Assembly (NCBI GenBank): GCA_004431415.1
Contig: QPMI01000005.1
Coordinates: forward strand, 62,001-126,000
Direction: 5' to 3'
Source of the DNA: Cyanophora paradoxa
Taxonomy: Eukaryota > Glaucocystophyceae > Cyanophorales > Cyanophoraceae
DNA: 64,000 nt
In this document: piece by piece, positions 44,791 through 55,647 of the stretch
Layout of the letters: each line of letters opens with the position of its first letter
How positions within the stretch are numbered: position 1 is the first letter of the stretch
Translations under genes and position numbers: made by a program
The notes under the pieces: model-generated
Database searches by the model: none
The model's input: only the letters and a program-made list of their open reading frames with translations
What the model was told of the DNA's origin: nothing

Positions 44791-46887
44791 ACCTCCACCT
44801 CCACCACGTGCATGGTGCACCACCACCACCAAGTGAAGAAACGGCGCAGTTCATCGATTAATATATATATATTGCCAGGATTGCAAAAATCAATTGATGA
44901 CACATACTGCATACATTAAATTGCAATTGTCGGCGAACTCGCAAGAAGAAGCCTGCAGCTGCGCTTTCGCGCTCAGCACGCCTCGAAGTCGATCGCGAGG
45001 CCCTCGTCGGCGGCGAGCATCTGCAAAATTAAAAGGATATCAGCCCAAATTGAAGTCTGCCGGCGGCGGCGCCGATCGCGAGCAGAGCCCATCATGGCAT
45101 GGCCACGTGCACCGCAGCCTCGGCCTCCGTCTCAGCGTCGAGCTCGGCCGCGTCCATGGCGAGCTCCGCCTCCGCCTCCTCAACGCTCACGACCTGCGAT
45201 TCGAAAATTCGCGCGCGCACGTATGCACGGTCAGGCCTAGCAGCGCTGTGCACCTCGGGCAATTGCAACGCGCATGCGCACCTGAGACTCGGAGTCGAGC
45301 GCTAGCGCGTTTGCGAAGTTCTTGCATGCTCCAACTGAGCTATACTTGAACGACTTGACTCCCTCGACCGTGTTCTTGCAGACGGTCGAGTGCGCGTCGG
45401 TGGGGCCGTATTTGGCTTCGGATTTGACCTCCAGGTTCGTTCCGTCGGTTTTGCAGTCCGCCAGCGTGTAGCAGTAGACATCTTCGAATTCCCCAGGCAG
45501 TTATGATCAGTAAGCAACATTAACAATTGCAAGCAACGGACAGGGGACCAGGCGGGGCCCGCGCACGGAACTGAGGGATCCACGAGGGAACACCACGGCT
45601 CATCTCGTCACGGCGTCGGTGGATCCGGAGTACGTGTATAGGACTGTGAGGTGGGCCCGGCCCGGCCGCGTCGGATTGCCTTAGAAGAAGCGCGCAGAAC
45701 TAGCTTCCGAAGTTAGGGAATCGGGAGTGACAGCGCGCAGGATCAATTTATACTGGGTTAAAGGCAAGCGCGCAGCCTCGAGCTCCTGCCAGCCTGCAGC
45801 ACTGATCATGATTCATGAGCATGCGCAGCTGCGGCGCCGGGCCGCCGGCGCACCTGGGGGTTTATTTGTTTTGCAGTACTTTCGGCGGTACTTCGCGTTG
45901 TTTTAACTTTTGAACAGGCTCTAACCACCCTCGCGGCCGCGGGGTCCTAGGGAGTCGCGGACTCCCGGGAGTCCGCGACTCCCCAGGCCGCGGTCCGCGC
46001 GCGGCGCCGGCCGGCCTAATTAATAAGCCGCCTAACGTATAAGTTGGTATACTAGTAACGGGCCTTTCAAAGTTTATAAAGGCGGCCTTCCGGCAGGCCT
46101 AGCCTAGAAGGCGCCGCCGGCCCTGCCAGGCTGCGAGGAGGTCGATCTAGGCGCGCGGCGAGACCAAGATGCGCGCGCGAAAAGAAAAGCGCGCCGGTCA
46201 CACACACACCGGGTTGTCGGCGCGCTCGCCGAGTCGCTGCGCGCGCGCGGCGGGGCGGCGCCACACCACGCGCGAGGCGGCGCGGGGCGCGGAAGTTCTC
46301 GGAACTTGTCGGCGCGGCGACTTGTCGCCCAATTGCAAGTTGTCGGAAGGCGATCCCGGAGTCCTGGCGCCGGCACTCCAGAGCGACCATGCCTGGCCCG
46401 CCCCGCCGAGTTCAGGTGAGTCTGAGCCGCGCGCTCATGATCAGGCGATCATGATCATGATCGGGCCCGCGTCCGTCCGACGGTTTGACCGCGCATGCGC
46501 AGCATTAAAATATCATAGTATTGTTGTTCGATCTGCAGGCTGCAGCTGCAACCGTTGAACTGATCGATATCATGACGCGCGCGGGCTCCTGATCACGACA
46601 ACGCAGATGTGCGCATGCGCATGCCCACAGCACGCGGGGCAGCTGTACGCGTGGACGCCGGCGGCAGTACCGGTGCACGAGTGCGGGCGGGAGGAGGCGA
46701 GGCTCGAGCTCGAAGGCGGTCCCACCGCCGCGGTCGCTGAGCTGGCCAGTGGCTCGGGACTCAAGCTTCGAATTCCAGCTCGGCGGGGGCGCGCGCCGGC
46801 GGCGACGGCACTGCGGCGGTCGAGAGCATGGAGCAGCTGGAGGACGAGGTGCGGTGGACTTCTAGACCTCTGAGATCTTTAATCTAG
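38513..46887 (+). CDS. Glu/Arg-rich coiled-coil protein, about 17 exons
   Basis: ATG at 38513 (MSALFKTRPMSGG). Exons in consistent phase: 38513-38737, 38804-38887, 38966-39334, 39694-39759, 39823-39893, 40066-40141, 40343-40408, 40498-40563, 40972-41046, 41233-41315, 41519-41560, 41678-41747, 41893-41943, 42295-42369, 43379-43507, 43784-43839 and 46779-46848, the last reading on to a TAG at 46885. The N-terminus has FDESDPIKPIITSPRS and YKPPESFYEPG; the rest is almost pure charged coiled coil (AEEERKQ, REIEERSAEEERARK, RQQVFVMHQLQADRLL). The general look, a conserved head followed by long Arg/Glu helices, resembles ciliary or cytoskeletal coiled-coil proteins, but I cannot name the family. 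The introns at 41047 and 38738 begin GC and GT respectively. Intron 16 is about 2.9 kb and holds another gene. Confidence 0.75.
44973..45482 (-). CDS. Nested cysteine-rich gene in the opposite strand of the giant intron (5' end not found)
   Basis: Three exons: 45282-about 45482, containing VYCYTLADCKTDGTNLEV, STVCKNTVEGVKSF and SVGACKNFANALALDSESQ; 45113-45193, an acidic helix (VSVEEAEAELAMDAAELDAE); and 44973-45020 (MLAADEGLAIDFEAC then TGA). Introns are GT-AG (GTGCGC to CGCAG; GTGCAC to TTGCAG) and all joins are in phase 0. The CY-x(4)-C motif matches the tandem-module gene at 15-25 kb, so this looks like a relative, and a secreted role is inferred from that. Upstream exons and the start codon remain unidentified. 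Confidence 0.6.
45950..45983. repeat. Perfect 34-bp palindrome
   Basis: GGGAGTCGCGGACTCCC is followed at once by its exact reverse complement. It could form a cruciform with no loop. It lies in the giant intron. Confidence 0.95.
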
Positions 46888-46958
46888 CTTGCAATTGCTA
46901 TAGGAAAGGCCCATCGATATTTAGCGCGAGCAATGTCTGTTTGTTTGTTCTCGCGCGG

Positions 46959-49900
46959 CTACAAGCGGAGGAGGGCGCGCAGGTCGCCCAGGTCGAGGTC
47001 CACCACAGCCGCCCCTAGAACGTCCGCCTGCCGAGTCGGGGGCGGGCGCCGCTCAGATTCATTCGGCGAGTCTGGATCTAATTATAGACTCTTGATGAAA
47101 GGGGTACCTTCGTGGCGGGGTGCGAGACGCCGTCAGCGAGGGCCTGCGCGGAGTATGGAAGGGTCAAGGGGGAGGGGGGGGTACGGGAGCGAAGCGCTGG
47201 GGGGATACCCACCCGCAGGAGGGCGATGGCGGCGGCCTCGCCCTCCGAGGGGCCCTCCCCGCCCCCGCAGAAGTAACTGCCGGGGTACAGGTGGGCGGGC
47301 GGGTACAGGAGAAGGGAGGGGAGGGGGGGGGTACCGGAGGCCGGGGTCCAGCATTTCGTCCGAGATGACCAGGACGCACCTGCGATAGATCAGCGGGGGT
47401 ACAGGCCGGAAAGATGAAAGGGGGTACAGCGCACTTTGCGATGCAGCGGGATACGGCGACGTTGAGCCGGCGGTGGTTGAGCACGTGGCTGTTCGCCGCG
47501 AGCGTCTCCGGCGCCCCGTACGCCCCTGCAGGGGTACGTGAACGGCGGGAAAGGGGGGGGGGCAGGCCGGAGGGGGGTACGGCACCGTAGGAGACGATGA
47601 CGACGGGGGCCTCCTGGCCCTGCGCCTTGTCGATGGTCCGGGCCGCGCTCGCCAGCTGCCCCGCACGGCCCGCCGTTAAGCGAAAAGGAGCGGCGAACGA
47701 TATCAAGTCGGTCGATCGGGGGGCTCGCCTCGGGGGCCCGGGCCCGGATCAGGGCCTTGATCTTGTGCGTGCGTGTCAGGACGAACCTGCCGACCGCCGC
47801 CGCTCAAAAGAAAGAAAAAGACAGGGGGAGGGCGGGGGGGGGGGGGGGTAGATGGGCTGGGTTACACGCACACGTCGCCCTCGGGGGGTCCCTCCCCCCC
47901 CGCCGCGATCGCCCCCTCGTCCCCCACCGTGCTCGCCCCCTCCCCGGGGTCCTCCCCCCCCTCCTCCTCGTCTTCGTCCCCCCCTCCCGCCGAGTGCCCC
48001 GCGGGCGAGGGCGGCGGCACAGGGGCCGCCGGGGGCGGAGGGGCCACCAGCGCCGGAGCCGCACGCAGAACGGCCCCCGCGGCGCCTGTACGAGAGGTCG
48101 GGTACAAAGGGCGGGGGAGGGGGGGGGGACCGGGGACGCACGGGCGAGCTCGGCGACGAAGGCGGCCTCGATCTCCTCCTGCCGCCCGAGTACCCTGCCG
48201 AGCTCCGGCCTCAGGCGCTTGAAGGGGGAAGAGAAGGGGTAGGGGTACGAGGAGAGGAGGGCGCACGCGTCGGCGGCGGGCGGGGCGGGGGTACGGAGCC
48301 GGACGACGACGAGGGGCGACTCCGTTCGCAGGACGCGCTCGAGGATCGGGCCGAGAGGCCCCGCAAAGGGGTGCCCGGGGGGTACGACCAGCGCGTGCCG
48401 CCCCTCATTTTGATCTGCTTCGTCGATCTGTTAAGGGGTACGGCGTTTGAGGATAGGGGGTTGGGGGGTACGGCACCGGCGAGGCGGTAAGGGCTCGGGT
48501 GCCCGCGGTAGATCGCGGCCTCGAGGAGATCCGTTAGCCCCGCCGGGCAGCGGTACCCCTGCCACCGCCCGCCTCTCAGAAGGGGGTACAAGAAAGAGAC
48601 GGGGAAGAAGGGGAGGGGGGTACGCGCTTTGCAGAACATGGTGCGGCCCTCGGGGGCGAGGGCGCGGCGGAGAACGCAGAAGAGGGATTCCAATTCGACG
48701 AAGCCCGCGTCGGGGCAAGGGGACGGGCCCTCCCGCGGCAGCTTCCAGATCGGCTCCAGCCTGCCCCATTGAGGGTTGGGGGAGGGGTACGGAAATGCAC
48801 GGCGGGGGGGCGGGGGGGTACGCACTGCTCGTCGTCGCCGACGAGGAGGAGGCGGCCGGCGGGGGCGAGGCGCTCCAGGGCTACCGAAATCAGGAACTGG
48901 GTCATCTGTGCATGGGAGGGGGGTACGGATCAGCGCGCGGGAGTGGGGGGAAGATGGCGGGGGGTGCGTGCGCGCCTGGGAGGCCTCCTCGACAATGACG
49001 TAGTCGAACCGGAGGTCCTTGAAGGAAGGGGGGTACGTGTCAGCGCGTGCCGCGCGCTCCCCCCTAGGCTAGCCTAGGCTAGTCCATAGTGGAGCTGACG
49101 TGGAGTCTCCAGCCGAACGGGGCAGAGTGGAATGGGCTGGCCTCTCTAGCATCTAATCTCTAGCATCTAGCCTCTAGCCTTCAAGCCGCCCGGCGCGGCT
49201 CTCACCTTGAAGGAGGGCCCGACATACAACTTGGGCGGCTTCTAGCCTCTAGCCCTCTAGCCTAGTCTAGTGTACCAGACGGACTGGAGTGGAATGGACG
49301 AGCCTCTGGTCTCAGGCCTCCAAGCTAGGCTGGGCTAAGCTCCGAATCTGCCGCGCGGCTCTCACCTTGAACGGGGGCCCGAGGTGGGACTTGGGCGGCT
49401 TCTTCGAGTCGAGGCTCAGCAGCTGCGTGCGGGGCGGCACATGATCAGCGGCCGGCGAGCGGCGCGAACGAAGCAGACCCGGGGCGGGGCGGGGCGGGGC
49501 TCGGCTGCTGGGGGCGAGGCGGCCAAGCGGCCGGAGAGCGGCGCAAGGCGGGTACGTAGAAAGCGGGCCCAGGGGCGGGGCGCTAGCGGAACGCCGCGGG
49601 GCGGGGCAGGGGCGGGGCGGGGCGGGCTCGCCGCCGTTCCCGGTGGGGCGGGTGGGCGGTTGGGGGAGCGGTTCCTCTAGCGGCCGCGACGCTCACGGCG
49701 AATTCTACAGATGAAGACATAAGGAAGAGCCGGCTTAAAGGCCGCGGGAGCCGCGAAGGAAGCAGCGACCGCGCCGCGTACAATTGTTGAGCGGCGCGCT
49801 CGCTCGTGGATAAATACCTGCCATGTGGTGCAGAGGTGGACGAGGCAGCCGAGGGCCGGCGGCCGCCCCGCGCTGAACGTGAACGCCGAGCGCGATTTCC

Positions 49901-52900
49901 CGGGCGCCCGGAAGGCCTGCGGGCGGGGCTGTAAATCAGACCGCTGCGATCGGCAGAACGGCTCGCGCTTAGCTATTTCTTCGATTCGGGTCTGGATGTG
50001 ATCTATACCGACCCCAGCGCAATAGGCGGGCCGGAGCCTCGCCTCTATAACTTATAATTATAAAATAAGCTTTAGCTTAAGAGGCGGGGCGGTAAGTCAG
50101 ACGGCTGCGATGGGCAGAGCGGCTACCTATAATAAGCTTGGGCTATCTATCGATATCTATCTATCTATCCTGGGCTGGACGTGATCTGCAATAAGCAGAG
50201 CGGCTTGTTGCGCCTGGGGCGCGCGCGCGGGCCGCCTGGGGCCTCGCCTCTACAGTAATATAATAATCTATAATCTCTACAGGGGACTGGGGGGAGATCT
50301 ATAATAACGGCTCTCAGTAATATATAAGCTTTCGCTTAAGAGGCGGGCCGGGGTCTAGGTCTCGCCTCCTGCACGGGGGTACGGATGCGCTCGGGCGTCA
50401 TCGCGCTCTTGCTCCCCGCGCAGAGGCGCGTGAACATCGACTGGAGGACCCTCGGTGCCGCCGAGTTGGGCCCCGCCCCCGCCGCCTGAGGCGAGAGGAG
50501 AAAGTGAGCAGGCGGGTGAGCCGGGCGGGCGGCGCTCAGGTGAGCCGGGCGGGCGGCGCTCAGGTGAGCCGGGAGGCGCTCAGGTGAGCGCGCCTCGTCA
50601 TAGGCGGCGCGGGCCTTGCCCACCGCCTCGCACACGTTGTCCAGCGCCCTGCGAAAGGGAAACGCTCAGATGCGGGGCCATAGCTAAAGCTAGTAACTAG
50701 AAGCTGGAGAAGCTAGAGGGAGGCGAAGCTAGCGGGTCCAAGGGCGAACCGAAAGGAGCAAGCGGAGCTATATATAGAGGGGCGCGGCCAGAGACAGGGC
50801 AGAGTCTAGGGGGGCCAAGCCAGAGGGGGGGTACGCCCGCCCGCCCGTGCACGTGTTTGTGTGGGCGACGACGAGGATGCGCGGGGGCGCCGGCGGGTCC
50901 GGGGCCGCCGCCGCCGCCGCCGCTTTCTTCCCTTTGCCCGCTGGTGACTTGAACGCGCTCTTCGCATCCAGGTACGCCTTCGGGGGGTACGTACGGGATC
51001 AAAGGGCGGAGGAGGGGGGTACGCAAGCGGCGCGCGCACGTGGACGATCGCGAGGAGGACGCGGCCGATGAAGTAGGTCTTGCCCTGTACCCCCGCCCGT
51101 CAGAAAAGAGAGAGGGGGACAGACACAAAGGGGGGTACGCACGGTGCCCGGGGGCCCCTGCACGATGTGGGTGCGCTGCGACAGGAACCGTTCCAGGGCG
51201 CTCAGGTGAGCGTCCTCCAGCCCCAGCCTCGCGGCGGTGGCTAGGATGGCGCCGGCGTTGTCGGGCGGGGCGGCGGGCAGGAGGCCCGGCCGGTCCGCGG
51301 CGGCGGCGGCGGCGGCCCAGGCGCGGAGTCCGGAGAGTACGGAGGAGGGCCCGAGGGGGGCGAGGCCGCGCGCGTGGGCGGCGGCGCGGGGCCGGAGAAC
51401 GTCCGTCGCGTCGTCGCAGAGGAGGTACAGGGCGCCGGCCTCGAGCCTCGCCGGCGCCGTGTAGAAGCCGGCGTGCGTGCCCACCCGCACGCGGTCGGGC
51501 GAGCGGCTTCCCGAGGCGAGACTCACCCACTCGATCGAGAGGGCGGGGAGGGTGGAGGCCGCCGGGGGCGAGGGCGACCGTTCGCCGCCCGGGACGGCGC
51601 AGAGGACCAGCGGCGCCATCCGCTGAAGGAGCGTGCCGTCGGGTCCCTCGAACGGCGGGGCCGGAGCATTCGAAGCCTTCGAAGCCTTCAAAGCCTTCGC
51701 CGGCTGCTCGCCGGCGGGGCGGAGGACGACGGCGTGGAGGCAGACGAAGTCCTCCTCGCCCAACGCGGGCTTGGCCGCCAGCAGGCGGAGCTCCCCGGGG
51801 GCGCCCGTCGCGACTCCGACCGCCGCAGCGCCGGCCGCCAGCGCCGCCGCCGGCAGCGGCGCCGGAGCTCGAGGAGGGGTCGACTCGGCGGGGGCCGCCG
51901 AAGCTGATGCCGATAGGATAGCTGATGAGGCGGCGAGGTGGGCGCGCCTGCCGCGCAGGTCCTCGCGCCCCGCGGCCCACTCGAGGGCGTCAAGGTAGGC
52001 AGCCGAGGCCGCAGGCCCACCCGGCGCTGCCCGCTCCCGCGGCAAGGGTGGCGGCGGGCGCTCGAGGGGCAGCACGAACTCCAGGCCCCGGCCTGGGGGG
52101 TACCGCGCCGCCAACGCGGCGCGGGCGGCGCGCAGGACTCCGCACGCGGCGGCCGCGCGCCGCGCCACGCGCCGCGCCGCCTCCGCCGCGTTGCCCTCCC
52201 ACAGCGCCTGCGCCGCCGTCAAACCACGTCTAAAACTTCAAAGAGCTAAGATCCAAGCTTCCTAAACATCCAAACTCCTAAAGAGCCTGAAGAGCCAAAC
52301 TTCTAAATTCAAAGCTCTCACCTGGACGGCGTGGGGGCCAGAGACGGGCCCCGCCGGCGCGGGCCCGCCGAGCGCCCGCAGCACCCGCGCGGGGCAGGCG
52401 GCCACGCAGGGCTCCGGGAAGGCGAACAGCGCCTGCCGGGCGCCGTTAGAAGCTTGGGGAGAAGCTCTAGAAGAACTCTTGAAGCTTGAAAGCTGGAGCG
52501 ATGCTTAGCGCGGAGATCGTAGTGAGTATATACGAGCCGCGGCTCGGAAGCGAAGCTTAGAAGCTTTAGTACAACTGTGGAAGCCTAGAAGCTAGCGTAG
52601 ATGGCGCCTGCCAGGCGCGGCGCCGGCAGATGCTTAGTCAGCAAGAAGCCGTAAGTGGCCTGTTGAAAGGCGTCGATTTAAACTTCAAGCAAAAAGCCGT
52701 AGTTAGAAGCTTAGTACTAGTGAGAAGCCCTACGAGTTACAAGCCTAGGTCGCAGCACCTTGAGCTCGGTGGCGAGGGCGAGGGGCCGGCGGGCGAAGGG
52801 CGCCGCCCGCAGCGGGCCGTCGTCGGGGGCCCCCACCTGCGAGGGCGGGGCGAGGCGGAGTCACACGGAGTCTGCAGGAGGTGGGGCGGGGCGGGGCACT

Positions 52901-55647
52901 AAGGGGTATTGGAAGACGAGGCGGGCTCCAAGCCTTCTAAGGCCCTCTAACTTTAACTCTACCTCCGAGCTAACCTCTAGCCTGCTAACTTAGAAGCTGA
53001 AGTGAAAAGCTCAGCCACGAGGCGGGGCGGGGCGCCAGAGGCACGGGAACACTAGGCGGGCTGCAGGCAAGCTCGAGCTCGGGCTAACCCTAGGACTAAC
53101 TTAGAACTCGAAGTGAAAAGCGGGGGAAAGGGGCGCGCACCGCCTCGTGGCAGAGCCAGTGCGCGTCCCACAGCCGCCTCAGGAGCCCCGCCGCCCGCCC
53201 CCGCCGCCCCTCCGCCTCCCCGTCCCCCGCCTTAGGTTTCCCTCCGCCTTGGACCATACCAAGCGCCGCTTCGCCCCAAAGGGCGTCCCGCACGGCATCC
53301 CACTCCCCCGCCTCGTGCGCCAGCACCGTCACGGAGCCGCAGCCGTAACCCCCGGCCCCGGCCCCGGCCCCGGCCCCGCCCTTCGAAGAAGAGGAAGGCA
53401 GCGGGGCGTGCGCGGGGCCGGCGCCGGCGGCGGCGCCCAAGGCCGCCTCGAGGGCCGACGCGAGGCGTGAAGGTACGCCCTCGCAGTCGATGCGGCCCGG
53501 CGGCGCCGCCGGCGCGCTCGCGGGGGGCCACGAGGCCGCGAAGATCTCTGCAAACGAAGGCTGTCAGAGGCGCTAGCGGGGGCTACACCTATGTTTTGGC
53601 TCCAGCGCTTCTAGGACGGCGCTCGACATTTGATCTCCGGCGCACCGTTCCCGGCGGGCCCTTCCACTCGAACGGCAAAGGCGCAGAGGGCGCTGTCCCC
53701 GGGCCGCCGCGCCGCCGCCACCGCAAGCACCGCGTCCTGCATACCCGGCGGCGGCGACGGGAGGGGGGATACGGTCAGAAGGGTCGGGGGAGGGGGTACG
53801 GCGCAAAGAGGGGTCGGCGCGCGTCGTTTTGGAGTCGGAGGGGCGGCGGGAGACGGGTACGAAGGATAAAGAGGAGGCGGCGCGCCTCGGAGCCGGGAGG
53901 GGGGTACGGTAAGGGAAATGTGGCTGAGGTGAAGCTTAGGGATCAAAGCACGAGAAGCGTAAGGGGAGGGGTGTGGAAGAGGGGGAGGGGGTCGGCGCTA
54001 AGAGGGGGGGAGGGGGGGGGGGGGGAGGGGGGGAGGCCTGGGCGGACCTCGAATCGGGGGAGGCGCAGCGACGCGGCCCCCGTGGGGATCGTCCGCTCCT
54101 CCACGCACGCCGCAATCTGCAGGCGGGCCTCAGCGTCGGAATCCGGGAAGGGGGGGGAAGAGAAGGGGGGTACGCACGCGGAGGGCGAGCCCGCGGTCCC
54201 CGAGCTCGTCCCGCAGCGCGCCCACGGGCCCCGTCGGAGGGCCCTCCTCCCCCGCCGCCTCCGCCGCCGCCGCCGCCAGGTCGTCCAGTGACGTCACGCG
54301 GCCCGCCGCGAGCTCGCGGCGGCGCTGGGGGGGTACCGTTTCCGCCAGGAGCGCCACGTCGCCCCGCGCCCGGGCCGCCGGGAGGCACCGCCCGGCGCAG
54401 GGGCACGTGGAGAGCGGTCCCGAGCAGGCGGCCCCAGCGGGCACCGCGTGTAGTCGACGGCGCCGCCGCCGCCGCCGCCGCCGCCGGGCGCCGCCTCCCG
54501 CAGCGCGTCCGCGGCGTCCGCGATGAGGCGCGGGCCGACGAGCGCCCACAGGTCCCCCGCGTTAAACTCCGCCTGCGGCCGGCCGGTCGGGTCGGGTCGG
54601 GGCCGAGTCTGCGGAGCCGCACGCGGCGGGGGCGCGGCGGGGCGCACCCCCGAGCGGTCGCGGGCCCAGATCTCGCCGAGCCCGCTCACGTGGACGTTGA
54701 AGGGGAGCCGGCGCCTGCTGAGCACGCGCCGGAGCACGGCGACGTACATGGCGACCTGGAGCGCAAAACAGGTTTAGAGAGACATCTGTCTCTTAGGATA
54801 CGCTCAGATCTAGAGCTTCACCTGGAGCTGCTGGTGCAGCTTCGGGAGCTGCGAGTTCTTGACGTCGACGACCCGCAGGCAGGCGCGCCAGCGGCCGGCC
54901 GCGCAGCCGCAGCCGGCGCGGCCGCAGGGCGCGGGGCGCACGCCCAGCAGGTCCAGCACGAACGGCCGGATCCTGAAGGGCGGCGGGGCGGCCCCGCCCG
55001 GCGCCGGCCCCGGCGCCGGCGCCCCGCCCAGGCCGAGGGCCCCGACAAGGGCCGCCAGTTCGTGCTCGTCGGCGGCGGGCCACCGAAGGAACGCCGCCTG
55101 ATCCTCGTCCGCCATTCGGAACCTCGCCTGCGGCGTCGCCGCGCGGTACCTGTGAGCTCGGCCGAGGCCAGGGGGGCGCGTGCTCGTGCTTAAGCTTAAA
55201 CTTGGATCTAATTCGGCACCGTACCTGCGCGAGCCAACAGGGCTGCCGGGCGAGGCGTCCCTCGCAGAAGTCGCGCAGGAATCCCATCGCGGGGTCCTGA
55301 TCGCCAGCGGGACGCCCGTAGGGCGGGTCCAGGACGCGGGCGCCGCCGCGCCGCAGCTCGTCGACGACCTCGCGCTCGTACGCGTTCCCCGCCTGGAGGT
55401 ACACGTTGAGCTCTTCGGCGGGAACGGCCTCGCCCGCTCCGATCTGGCCCTGCTGTCCCTGTGCGCCCTGGGTCAACGTCAGGTGAAAGCTCGATGAATG
55501 CGAACACGCGCATCGCACCTGGGCGCTCCTGAGCAGCTGTACGGGGCATCGGTGCACGTAGAAGGCCGCGATGTGCGATACGGGAAGCCTCGGGGGCGCG
55601 TCCGCGCCGCCCGGATTCGCGTTCGGCATCGCCGGCTGTGCCGCCAT
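46959..55647 (-). CDS. RecB-like nuclease fused to SF1B (DNA2/UPF1-type) helicase
   Basis: ATG at 55647. N-terminal exons 55519-55647, 55225-55467 (NAYEREVVDELRRGGARVLD), 54822-55127 (LRVVDVKNSQLPKLHQQLQ, the D-x-K core of a PD-(D/E)xK nuclease), 54648-54755 and 54177-54572 (STCPCAGRCLPAARARGDVA, Cys-rich end of the nuclease). Helicase exons: 51143-52207 and 51040-51084 split Walker A (QGPPGT|GKTYFIGR); 50853-50977 plus 50594-50648 give VVAHTNTALDNV; 48976-49017 VIVEEASQ (motif II); 48836-48905 LLLVGDDEQ (motif III); 48477-48558 YRCPAGLTDLLEAAIYRG; 47586-47655 TIDKAQGQEAPVVIVSY; 47435-47525 LNVAVSRCIAK (motif VI); 47335-47379 CVLVISDEMLDPGL; and 47213-47276, 47108-47143, 46959-47027 to the TAG. 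The layout matches TM0106-type nuclease-helicases. Some inner exons (53141-54116, 47660-48300) are approximate and one apparent frameshift lies near 54440. Confidence 0.75.
49191..49422 (-). repeat. Duplicated exon end within the helicase gene
   Basis: The exon 49366-49422 ends PPKSHLGPPFK before GTGAGAGCC. About 160 bases downstream on the minus strand, 49206-49238 reads PPKLYVGPSFK before the same GTGAGAGCC, behind an AG acceptor and in phase 0. It could be an extra or an alternative exon. Confidence 0.65.
49425..49815 (-). other. Long intron of the helicase gene
   Basis: No exon is seen here. G/C-rich repeats of GGGGCGGGGC type dominate 49480-49640. It lies between the exon ending LVHLCTTW (49816-49916) and the exon 49366-49422. 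Confidence 0.45.
49917..50392 (-). other. Helicase intron with repeated CGGTAAGTCAGACGGCTG-like units
   Basis: Two related segments, 49930-50050 and 50090-50240, share GTAA-TCAGAC-GCTGCGAT, GGGCAGAGCGGCT-like and TGATCT words. This suggests a tandem duplication of about 165 bases inside the intron. Confidence 0.4.

Larger units (their letters stand above)
43840..46778 (+). other. Giant intron of the coiled-coil gene, island-like DNA
   Basis: This intron is about three times longer than the next longest in the gene (about 1 kb). It runs from GTGAGT at 43840 to AATTCCAG ending at 46778, and the phases agree (2 then 1). Its composition matches the 15-37 kb island. It contains a C-run at 44757-44790, a second copy of the exon-16 end near 46376-46425 and a minus-strand gene. 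Confidence 0.65.
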
